Assembly (NCBI RefSeq): GCF_039543525.1
Contig: NZ_BAABJX010000047.1
Span: 1 to 26,346 of the forward strand
Length of the DNA stretch: 26,346 nt
Source of the DNA: Algivirga pacifica
GTDB lineage: Bacteria > Bacteroidota > Bacteroidia > Cytophagales > Flammeovirgaceae
Direction of reading: 5' to 3'
Positions 9,623 through 20,100 of this stretch are shown piece after piece. Each line of letters starts with the position of its first letter. The first letter of the stretch is position 1. The notes beneath the pieces are model-generated. The model worked only from the letters and a program-made list of their open reading frames with translations, did no database searches and had not been told where the DNA came from. Made by a program: the position numbers and the translations under genes.

Positions 9623-12600
9623 ATGAAAAGAATACTACTACTTTTTGGCACTTGTGTGGCTTGCCTGTTTTTTAGTGTATTTGGCTATTCTCAAGAGAAA
9701 AAAGACTTTATATCTAATTTTGGTTCAGACAAATCGACATTAGATATTACTTGGTATCCTAAATGTGAAAACGATATAGGAACTACAGCTTTTAAAGTGA
9801 AAGCGAATTTCTATTATAATATAATATACAATTGTAAAACAAGTTATTTGACTTATTATGTTTATAGGAATAATACGGAAACAGTATCTTCTGGTTACGA
9901 AATTAAAGGGACAATAAAAAATGATAACGTAGGTAGGAGTGATTATGTGACTTTTGACGAACAGACTATTTCACCATTTGAGCCTCTTAAACCGGGGAAG
10001 TATACTATTTTAGTGACGGTTACAGGCTATACGGATAAAGAAAAGAAAAAGAGTTATGATAAGAAATCAACATCATTTAGTTTTGAAGTGGGTAATGCTG
10101 ATGATGTGAACATTATTCAAGATCTTCCTAATGAAGAAGGAATTGTAAATGCTTCCTTGGGAGGCCATTACAGTAGTGTGAAGTGGTGGAAAGAGGTAGA
10201 AACAGAAGACCCTAATCCGGGAGATGGAGATCCTGATAAACCTTCTATTCCAAGGAGATACACAGAGAGAGAGTATCTGGAGTATGATGGTAATGTTGAA
10301 ATAACAGAAACCTCTGAATACCATTATTTATATAATAGTAATGGTTGTACACAGACAGGCAAAGTATTTATTGTGACCAAGTTGCCGACCCCTTCTTTCT
10401 CTTATACTATACAAGAGTGTTCCAATGGAGTCGCAGAGGTTAAACTGACTCCCAATAATATTTTTACAGGAGAGTTTAGTGAGATTCCGGATAACATTGA
10501 TATCCGTTACACTTGGGATTTTGGAGAAGGTACTGTTGCTGAGCAAACTAATGGAGAAGTGACGCACTCATATAATATTCAGGGAATTGTGTCTAAGAGT
10601 TTTCGGCCTAAGTTATGGGTAGAGTATAAGCTTCCTCAAGACAGTGAGTATAGAAAATGGGAGGTTCCTGCAGCCCAGACAGTTCAGTTATGTAATTGTG
10701 GGCAGCCCGAGTTACGACCGACGATTACCTTGGATGTCTCAACAAACACCTTACAGGCAAGAGTAAATGGTAGTGATAGTTTTGGCGATTTATTATGGTT
10801 GAATAGTAATGGCGAAGTGGTAGGGGAATCAGCTGATTTACCTATTACTCAAAATGATAGGTATACATTAATGTTATGCGATGATAAGTATACTAGGGAC
10901 GTATATATTAAAGGTCCTGAGCTGGGTATTGATGTCAAGAGTCTTGACCCGTCTGTAAACCGTCTTCAGTTGATTAATTCTACACAGTATATCCCGGATA
11001 TCGCTCAGTTTGAATGGAGTATTCAAAAATCTTCAGAGGAAATAAATACTATAGAAAAGTGGTATGATAAAGCGGGTACTAATGGACATACGACATTAGC
11101 TGGGTTGGCTTATGAATATGATTTTAAAAGAAATGAGGTAAGCGAAATCAATGGATATGATACTTATCAGGTAACATTATCTTATACCGATATCAAATCT
11201 CAGGAGGCTTCTTTGGTGGGGAACATAAGTGCTACGCAAAGTATATCGAAGGATATTCATATCTATGGACCTGATGTCACTATTTGCCAAGAGCGGATTG
11301 ATGATCATTCTGTAGATCTTATAACATTACAACCTGCACCTGGCGATCATTTAGAATATTTATGGATGTTTAAAGTAGAGGACCCTTATTATGCTCACCT
11401 TGGGGGATTTTTTCTGCCAATTTCTAAAGAAAGTACCTTAACAGCTACTGAGAATGGGGTATATAAAGTAAGAGTGACAGATCAGTATGGTTATGTAATG
11501 ACTTCTCCAGAAATTAAGGTGATTGCGAAAAAACCGGAGGTATGCTTTGATTATCAGATGAACTGTCTCTACGATATATCTATGATCAATTTGACAGGTC
11601 CTTTGCCGGAAGGGGCTACTTTTTTGTGGAGTACAGGGGCAGATGGAAATGGCGATGGACAGGTGGATACGAGTACAGCAAGACACCCAAGGTTTACTTT
11701 TCCGGAGACACCGGCCTCTTATACCGTTAATTTGACGGTAGAGTATCCTGTTGAGGGGTGTGAGGGAATAGAAATGGAAACGGTTTCTTATCAAAAAAGC
11801 TTACAGTTGGGGGAACTTCCGAATGTAAATGATGAGGTGATTTTAAATGAGGAAGCAGAATCAGGCTTACTAAGTATTAGTGCTACCACCTATTCTGATA
11901 GTCGTTTCTTAGATGCAGGGTTAGTACAAGGAGCAACGATGTCACACCCAATCTTAGAGACTAACCCTTTTGTCAGTGGAATGGAAGGCGTATGGCATTC
12001 AGCAAAGACATTTTCGTACTATGATGGGTTGGATAGGAATACTCAGTTTTCTGGGAACGAAATAGTAAAAGACTTAAGACAAGAAGGTTTTTTTACCGCC
12101 ACAGCATTTGACTGGACCTCTAATGGAGAAGAAACGTTGGATGGATGGAAAAATATTTCTTCGTCAACAAGGTATACCCCTTATGGTTACGAAGTGGAAA
12201 GTAAAGATATTTTGGGAGTGTATTCAGCAGTATTATACGGGTATAGTCATCTACATCCTGTAGCTGTTGCTGCTAATGCACAGTACAATGAAATAGCTTT
12301 TTGCAGTTTTGAAACAGGGGAAGGAGCTGGAAATCTTAGCTTTTTACACAATGAAGACTACAGTGAAGTGGTATTACATACTATTCCAGTTTTACGGGCC
12401 GAAGAAAATTATGTAGAGCTGGGGATTTTGAAGTCTGAGTTTGACCAATTAAGTGGAGCAGAATTTATGATATCAGGAACTTCTAGGGCTGATGAGAATA
12501 CTTTTACGGTAAATCAGCTTTCGGTGCAATGTACTTATGGGAGTGAGAGTGATAGTGTGACTAAATTATTTTTGAAAGGACCTGGCTTGCAAGGGGTCGG

Positions 12601-13231
12601 TACTTGGAAAGGTGAGTTAGGGTATTACAGCTCAAAAGAGCTTGTATCAGATGAACAATTGCTATCCAGGAGTGATGTAAAAGTGCACAGTGGTAAACAT
12701 TCACTGAAAGTAACTGCATCTACACCTTTTGTGAAGCAGAGTGATTTACATTTAATAGAGGGAAAAAGGTATATGATAAGCTTATGGGTTCACGTAGAAA
12801 ACATTGAAGAAACCACTTTTGCCGATGACAATAGAGGTATAGCAGTGAAGTCAGGAAATACAACCGTTTTACTAGAACCTGTGGGGGAAATTATTGAAGG
12901 CTGGCAACAAGTTCGCGGAGAGTTTTTGAGTGAAAGTACTGCATTAGAACTTGCCTTTAAAACCTCGGGAAGTATGTATGTAGATGACCTTAGAGTTTTC
13001 CCGTCTAAAGGAAGCTTACAGACCCATGTATACGATCCTTCTAATTATAGACTCATAGCCACACTTGATCAAAATAATTATGCTGCTTATTATTTTTATG
13101 ATGCGGAGGGAAATCTTTTCCTAACCAAAAAAGAGACGGCGGAGGGTGTTATGACGATTCAAGAGAGTAGAGTTCATAAAAGTATACTGGCTAATGACAA
13201 TGAAACAAACACTGAGAATGAAGCAAATTAA
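9623..13231 (+). CDS. Exported PKD/jelly-roll protein ending in one Rhs-type YD block
   Basis: The ATG at 9623 is preferred over the in-frame GTG at 9611 because it places a compact signal peptide (MKRILLLFGTCVACLFFSVF, cleavage near GYSQ) at the N-terminus; the product is 1202 residues. A PKD-like segment (YTWDFGEGTV...THSY) lies near residues 297-320, with further Ig-like blocks before and after. Residues about 1010-1130 look like a carbohydrate-binding jelly roll (VHSGKHSLKV, then WQQVRGEF and MYVDDLRVFP). The final part carries one YD-type block (THVYDPSNYRLIATLDQNNY, then YYFYDAEGNLF) as found in Rhs proteins. It is probably a surface or sugar-binding partner of the Rhs assembly; no enzymatic motif was seen. 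Gap to the previous gene is 33 bp. Confidence 0.7.
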   Translation: MKRILLLFGTCVACLFFSVFGYSQEKKDFISNFGSDKSTLDITWYPKCENDIGTTAFKVKANFYYNIIYNCKTSYLTYYVYRNNTETVSSGYEIKGTIKNDNVGRSDYVTFDEQTISPFEPLKPGKYTILVTVTGYTDKEKKKSYDKKSTSFSFEVGNADDVNIIQDLPNEEGIVNASLGGHYSSVKWWKEVETEDPNPGDGDPDKPSIPRRYTEREYLEYDGNVEITETSEYHYLYNSNGCTQTGKVFIVTKLPTPSFSYTIQECSNGVAEVKLTPNNIFTGEFSEIPDNIDIRYTWDFGEGTVAEQTNGEVTHSYNIQGIVSKSFRPKLWVEYKLPQDSEYRKWEVPAAQTVQLCNCGQPELRPTITLDVSTNTLQARVNGSDSFGDLLWLNSNGEVVGESADLPITQNDRYTLMLCDDKYTRDVYIKGPELGIDVKSLDPSVNRLQLINSTQYIPDIAQFEWSIQKSSEEINTIEKWYDKAGTNGHTTLAGLAYEYDFKRNEVSEINGYDTYQVTLSYTDIKSQEASLVGNISATQSISKDIHIYGPDVTICQERIDDHSVDLITLQPAPGDHLEYLWMFKVEDPYYAHLGGFFLPISKESTLTATENGVYKVRVTDQYGYVMTSPEIKVIAKKPEVCFDYQMNCLYDISMINLTGPLPEGATFLWSTGADGNGDGQVDTSTARHPRFTFPETPASYTVNLTVEYPVEGCEGIEMETVSYQKSLQLGELPNVNDEVILNEEAESGLLSISATTYSDSRFLDAGLVQGATMSHPILETNPFVSGMEGVWHSAKTFSYYDGLDRNTQFSGNEIVKDLRQEGFFTATAFDWTSNGEETLDGWKNISSSTRYTPYGYEVESKDILGVYSAVLYGYSHLHPVAVAANAQYNEIAFCSFETGEGAGNLSFLHNEDYSEVVLHTIPVLRAEENYVELGILKSEFDQLSGAEFMISGTSRADENTFTVNQLSVQCTYGSESDSVTKLFLKGPGLQGVGTWKGELGYYSSKELVSDEQLLSRSDVKVHSGKHSLKVTASTPFVKQSDLHLIEGKRYMISLWVHVENIEETTFADDNRGIAVKSGNTTVLLEPVGEIIEGWQQVRGEFLSESTALELAFKTSGSMYVDDLRVFPSKGSLQTHVYDPSNYRLIATLDQNNYAAYYFYDAEGNLFLTKKETAEGVMTIQESRVHKSILANDNETNTENEAN

Positions 13232-13395
13232 TTCTGATTTATGCACTGACTATTGCATAAGCGTTATCAGTGATTATTTACTGTATTTAAAAAGGATGTA
13301 AAGACACTTCTTTATTGGGGACGTTGTGTTAGAAAATACTTCGAATTTAATCTATGTGTAATCGTGGGTGAAAAGCATTAAACGAGCATATTTTT

Positions 13396-14076
13396 ATGTA
13401 TAAGTACCTATTTATATTAGTGATAGTATCGCCTTGTATTGGAAATGTTTGGGGACAATCTAAAGGATTGAAAATGTTACAAAAGTCTATGGAAGCTTAT
13501 GGTAAGCTTTCGGACTTTGATTTACGAACAAATACGGTAGTATATGGAGGGGGAAGTTCTATGCCTGTGATGTCTACCCGTACGCATTCTATTAAAAAAG
13601 ATTCATTGTTTTATCAGGATAATGGGTTTTCTAAAATTGTTAGAACAAAAAGAAAGCTATTGATCCTTAATGAGGAAGAGAAAAGTATATCTGTACAACC
13701 TGCTTCGTTTTTGAACAGTAAAGAACAAGCCATTGAAAAAGACCTATTTGATCAACAACTTTTAAATGCAGATATAAGATACTTAGGAGAGCAAGAGGGA
13801 ATGTATTATTTACAGTTGAAAGCTTCCTCCGAAGCTTATGAAATGGCTGAAATTTACCTTGAAAAAAATACAAGTCTGCTTAAAAAGATAATTTACCATT
13901 ATAATGAAGAGGATTTTAATGGGGTCAGCAAGGTGATGATGAAAATAGATATATCACCGGTGAGTGAAAGTATGGAGTTATTAACAGAACGGTATTATCT
14001 CGTTCGAGATGGAAAGGAAATTAAGCCTAGTAGTAGGTTTAAGCATTTTACGATTCTTCAGCCTACTCTTTTTTAA
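13396..14076 (+). CDS. Small secreted protein of unknown function
   Basis: The 226-residue product begins MYKYLFILVIVSPCIGNVWG followed by QSK, a typical Sec signal peptide. The rest alternates short hydrophobic and polar beta-like strands, with paired basic residues (RTKRK) and a C-terminal ILQPTLF. The overall look (an early MLQKSMEAYGKL helix, then antiparallel strands) loosely recalls LolA/LolB-type lipoprotein-binding folds, but I could not confirm this. A 164-bp gap precedes it, the longest in the operon before the toxin array. It holds a weak inverted repeat (13244-13249 with 13267-13272) and no promoter that I can support. The next gene follows after 17-50 bp depending on its start. 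Confidence 0.65.
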   Translation: MYKYLFILVIVSPCIGNVWGQSKGLKMLQKSMEAYGKLSDFDLRTNTVVYGGGSSMPVMSTRTHSIKKDSLFYQDNGFSKIVRTKRKLLILNEEEKSISVQPASFLNSKEQAIEKDLFDQQLLNADIRYLGEQEGMYYLQLKASSEAYEMAEIYLEKNTSLLKKIIYHYNEEDFNGVSKVMMKIDISPVSESMELLTERYYLVRDGKEIKPSSRFKHFTILQPTLF

Positions 14077-14126
14077 AGGAGCATTAAAAATATTTGCCAT
14101 TAACTTTTTCGCATAAGCTGTTTCTC

Positions 14127-17100
14127 ATGACTAATATAACACGCCTGTTTTTTGCACTTATAGTTTTACTTCTGTGGATAAATAGTGCTTGGGCACAAAA
14201 CAGTAATAACTTAGAGCTAGAGGTAGTTCGACCTTATAAACTAAGCGATTATAATCTTTACAACGGAAAACAATTCAGGTTTTGGGATGGGACTTATGCT
14301 CAAGGACAGTATCAGTTAGGGATAGCTCTACGATACCGTCAGGGGCTAAGTACGATACAAGAGGAAGAATGGAGTTATTCTCTGGATTTCGATTTAAAAG
14401 AGGATAAGAATGGGGAGGTGACTGATTTGGGCAGTTATACTTTGTCTGTATCTAATAATATTTCTCAATCTCTTATTATACCTAAGGATGAGAATGGCAC
14501 GCCAAACATTATAGAGTATCATAATGACTTTGTTTCTCAGAGCTCCAGATTTATTGTTGAGATTATAGGCGTTTCTGATCATCTTCCTGAAGAAATGTTG
14601 GAGAATCTATACTTGGAGGGAAGAATCTATAGAGATTACCAGTTACAAGATACTCAAACCTTGGATATTGCTCATAGTACGGTTCTTGACGATTCTGATA
14701 ATAGCTACTATCAAATTAACTGGGGGTATAGAGAGGGAATTGCTGCCTATGATTTAGAGTGGGTATTTGTTGATAGTAGAGAACAGGAAGTAGATGAACA
14801 GGAACTTTTTGCGAATGGTGAAGCGGTTCGGGTAAGAGTTTCCCAACAGTATTATCGTATCCCTAAATCATATGCTAAAGGAAAAATCTATTATAGATTA
14901 AGGGGCGTTGGAAAACATAAGGATAACGAGAACCAACCAGTCGTGGGAAGTTGGACAACCCCTGTCAGTATCTCAGTGGCTGAGGGGATTCAGGAGGATA
15001 TGGTTTGGCAGACGATAACTTCTTATGCGGAGGATGGAAAACAAAAACAGGTAGTTTCGTATTATGATGGTAGTATGAGAAACCGTCAGAGCGTTACCAA
15101 TCTTAGTACAGAAGGGAAGGTAATGATTGCAGAAGCGTTTTATGATGAGGTCGGTCGTGCAAATTTAACAGTCTTGCCTGCTCCAGCAGAAGATAATACC
15201 CTGAATTATCATACAGACTTTAACGTATTGAATGCTGATGGTACACTACAGGCTAATTCTGGCGCAGGAAATTATTATAGTCAGGACAATTTAGATCCGT
15301 TTAAACCACATGCAAATGGTAAGTTTTATACAGAAACGGTTTATAAGAATGATAATACAGGAAGAGTCAGGGAACAAGGGGGGCTTGGAGAAGCTTTTCA
15401 GATAGGTGGGGAACACACCACACGTTATTATTATACAACGCCTTCCAAAGAAGAATTGGCAAGGCTTTTTGGAGAGGATAATTTAGGAAAAATTTCTTTT
15501 TACCAAAAACAGGTGGTCATCGACCCGAATGGACAAATTAGTTTATCCTATTTGGATGGACAAGGTAGAGTGATTGCTACTGCTTTATCGGGCGACGCTC
15601 CAAAAGCTTTGGATGCAATTTCAACAGTTCCCCCTTCACCATTAGTGGTTGACCTGAGTGCTGCCAATGAAATTATTTCGGAGAATAAAGTAACTTCCTT
15701 GGCCAAGATCTTCAATGAGAACGTAGGAACAGCGCATCAAATACGCTTTACTTTTACTGGGAGCTCAACGACTATAGGCGAGGAATGTACAAATTGTGAA
15801 TATGATCTGGAAGTCTATGTTTATGACCCTGATGGATATGAAATTGAACATAAAGTTTATCCAGTAGATAAAGCAACTTGTACGGATGACTCCCCTTTTA
15901 ATACTTCATTTTCATTCACAGCCGAAAAGGTGGGAGAATATACCATCAAGAAAAATATAGAAGTCATGGAGGGAGGGATGAGCTGGAGTACTTATCGAGA
16001 TGAGTATTTAACAGCACATGCTAGTGAGCAAGTACTTACACAGACCGAGGAGAATGCGTTGATTGAGAATTGTACATATCCTATAGTAACAGAAGGGATT
16101 GATGATTACTCGGGGATTGTACAAGAACTTTACGCTTCTTCATGTGATCGCATATTGAATAAACTGAAAGAAGATGCTGAGAAAAAAGGAATCGAAGTCG
16201 AGTATCACCCAGAGTACTGCCATTATTTAAACTGTCTGCAGGAGGCTACAGATACTTATGAGGAGAAACAAAAATTGACCAAGGTGGGATTAACCTGGGA
16301 AAGTGGAGCCAGTGGGTTTGGGGTGAGAACGGCTTCGGCTTCTGTAGAAGATGTGGTGGATGCGATTATTGCGAATGACCAATACTTTGCCGGGGGTAGA
16401 GGGAAGGATCCTTATGGGGAGCAAAGGGATATTCTTCCCACAGGTGAGATGTATAAAAGACTTTTTACAATGTATACCTATGGTGAAGAGGAGTATACAT
16501 TGGAGGAGATGCTTAGCTACAATCCCAATGTGGGCGTAGTGGGTACCGTAGAAGGAGAAGAGGTATTGCTATTGTATGAGGGTTTAACAACAGAAACTGA
16601 AAAGTCAGAGCGGAAATGGCAGTTGTTGGCACAGCAGTACATCAAAGCTAAGCAGGCGATCAAGGACGAAGTAAATGCCTACTTAGCCTCTTGTGAAGAA
16701 GGGTGTGCTTGTTCTTATGTTGAAGGGGGAGTAATAGAAAAACCAATAAGTACGCCTGAGTGGGACCCGGTGACAGGGATGTCTTCTCCAGAGCAAATGA
16801 GACAACAAGTGGAGAAGGATATCAATGAAAAAATTTCTTCGGAAATTGATCTGGCAAAAATAAAGGCGGGCCTTGATGAGCCCCTTTATCCTTTTGATGA
16901 ATTACAAGGCTTTCAATCATTAGAGGATTGGAGTTTTGTCAGGGATTCCCTTGTAGCGGATAGTTTGATGGTTGAAGAGAATTGTGAAGAGAAAACCATT
17001 ACCTTGGAGCAAAGTGAACAACTATTGAAGTTGGATGGTCAGTCTATTATTGAGGCAGAGGATTTTAATTTCAATTTAGAGAAAGGGTTTACTTTTACGG

Positions 17101-20100
17101 CTCACGTGGATTGGGATGAGTCAGAGAGTGAGTCCCAAAAGCGTTATCCTATTTTCTATACTCCTCAACTGGGACTCTACATTGAGAAAACAGCTTCTAA
17201 TATTAAGCAGTTGGTGTTTCGCTATGGCTCCTATACGACGACAGTTCCAATTACGCAAAGTGCAGAAAGTAACTGTGGACATCAGGTGGCTATTTCGGCC
17301 AAAACGCTATTGAATACGGAATATTTAAAGGTAGATTTCTATTGGGATGGAGCGTTGTTAGCATCCAAGAAATTAGGGGCACGCTATTTATTTCGTGAAG
17401 GACTTTATAACAGGGGTATAAAAATAGGAGGAGGACGATCTGCAATAGAAGAAGAGGATGATACCCCTATTAAAACGTATGATGGGAGTTATACCTGGGA
17501 GCCTAGTAACTACGAAAAGGAGGCGTTCCAAATGCAGGTTGACTATTTCACTTCAGGCTTGAGGAAAGATGCGAATGGGAAGTACTATGTCTACAAGGGA
17601 GAACCGTTTAATGTATCGGCAACGATCAGCAGGGTGTCTACGACTGAGTGCGTGGAAGACAGGATAGTACTTCAAGAAGATCCAATGAGGACAAAAGATA
17701 ATGTGCAGGGGACTGTACTTTATGGCGCAACAACGACAGTCAATAATGGATATATATTTGGAACCCCGACAAAGGAAACAGGTATATACTCAGTAGAGGT
17801 AGATCTCAACTGTGGTTGTTTGGTTACATACGGTGGAGACGAGAATTGGGGGTATATACGTTTGCACAGGGGTAGTGAAAAAACACAAGAGTTAATACAG
17901 GTTGAGGTAAAAGAAAGACCACTCACTGTAGGAGATGAAATGTTTATAGGTTCTATCAAAGACATCAAGGTATGGAATGCGCCTTTGAGTAAATCACAGT
18001 TGTTTTATGCCGCTTTCCAGCATGCAGAGGCAGAGTTGCCGATGAAAGAAGAGCTACTAGCAATATGGAGAGCCAATGAAGGAAGTAATCGAAGGATTAA
18101 TAATTTGGTACGCTCAGGAGTTGATGCTTCTATTATGGGTTCGGTTAATTGGATAGAAAACCCTTGCAAAGATACTGGATCAATGACATATACAACATGT
18201 GATTATAGTATAAGTCCAGCGTTGCAGGCAGATTTTGAGCGATTGAATACCTTGAAAGAAGAAAACTGCCAGGAAGAAACCCGTATGACTTTGTTATCTC
18301 AGAAAAGGGATAAAGTACGGGAGGATGCTTTTCAGGAGTATCAGCAAAATAAGGCTAACCACTGTCTATATAGTATAGAGGAAGAAAAAAAGAAATTTAC
18401 ATTTAAAGAAACCTTTACTGATACCTATAATTCTTCTATTTATCACTACACCCTCTATTATTATGACCAGGCAGGTAATCTTGTACAGACAGTACCTCCA
18501 GAAGGGGTGAATTTGGATGATAATTCAGGAAATCATTCTTTGTTCACCCAATATAGGTATAATACACTGAATCAGATAGTATGGCAATCTTCTCCGGATG
18601 GAGGAATTACGGAGTTTGCCTACGATTCTAAAGGGCGCCTGAGATTTTCGCAAAATGCACAGCAAAAACTGGAAGGGAAGTTTTCTTATACACGTTATGA
18701 TGCATTGGGACGCGTTATTGAATCAGGAGAAGCAAGAGATACTACATTAGAAGCAAGTGATTTGATAGATGAGCTTCTTGAATATGTAGATATTCCTGAG
18801 TATCCTCAAAAGGAAGAAACCGAACTGACCACCATTACGCATACCAATTATGATTCTTATATCTCCAATGAGTATCAAAGTCTGGCTGTCAATAAAGTAC
18901 TCTCCAGTACTACATTGCCAGAACAAACATTGGTACAGCAGGATATTAGGGTAGAGGGAACTTCTTCTGTCAGAAGAGGAGAAACAGTAACCCTTACAGC
19001 GGGTAATAGCATTGTACTTCTTCCGGGCTTTACGGCTGTTGAAGGAAGTTATTTTACTGCGGAGATTGAAGAAGAGATATTACCCAATCGTCCTTTGATC
19101 TCTTCTATGAGTCCCAATGCGGAGAAAATGAATTTCGACGATAACAATTTGAGGGGAAGAGTAGCCTGGGTAGAACGTCTTGCTACAGAGGAGGCAGAGC
19201 CTGTTCTGACTTTGTATGCTTACGATATTCATGGAAACGTACGACATTTAGCCCAGCAACTCCCAGGACTGGAAGCTCGGCATATTACCTACGATTATGA
19301 TTTGATTAGCGGAAATGTTAATGAGGTGACCTATCAGCCTGGAAGTTATGATATGTTGAAACATCGTTATTCCTATGACGCCGATAACCGCATCACACAA
19401 GTGGAAACCTCTAGGGATGGTTATATCTGGCAGACGGATGCGACATATGAGTACTACCTGCATGGTCCTTTAAAACGAATAGAGCTGGGGCATCAGAAGG
19501 TACAAGGACTGGATTATTACTATACGTTGCAGGGATGGATTAAGGGAGTGAATCAGCCTAAGGGAGTTACCGCTGTTTTAGGAAAAGATGGAGAGGTGAA
19601 TGGTGAACATACTATGATTCCTTCAGATCAATTGGCATACATGCTCGGGTATTATGATGGGGATTACGAGGCTGCCGGAGGAAGTATATTAGCCAATCAA
19701 ACTGACCTATGGAATAAGTCGGCGAGTATTCTTAATGGAGAAAAAGGACTGTACAACGGCAATATCTCCTGGATGGTGACAGACCTTCCTTTCCTGGATA
19801 AACTCCAAGAGACAACGAATAAAAGCGCCAATGCCATGCTGTATAAGTATGATCAATTGCATCGTATTAAAGAGGCACAAAGCGCAGGCAGTTATACTGA
19901 TGCAGTAAGCCAGGAAGTTGGTAGTTTAAGCAATAATCTCAAGTCTTCGTATACCTATGACGCTAACGGTAATCTACAGACGTTAGAGCGTCATAATAAT
20001 GAGGGTGACCTGGATAATGATCTGGAATATATTTATGATCAAACCAAAAAGAATCGCCTATTACAGGTGAAGAACAGTGGGGCGGAAGTTGTTACCAAGA

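Noticed and set aside
13244..13272. Inverted repeat CACTGA/TCAGTG as a terminator
   Set aside because: The stem is only 6 bp with a 17-nt loop and no T tract follows, so it was not annotated as a feature.
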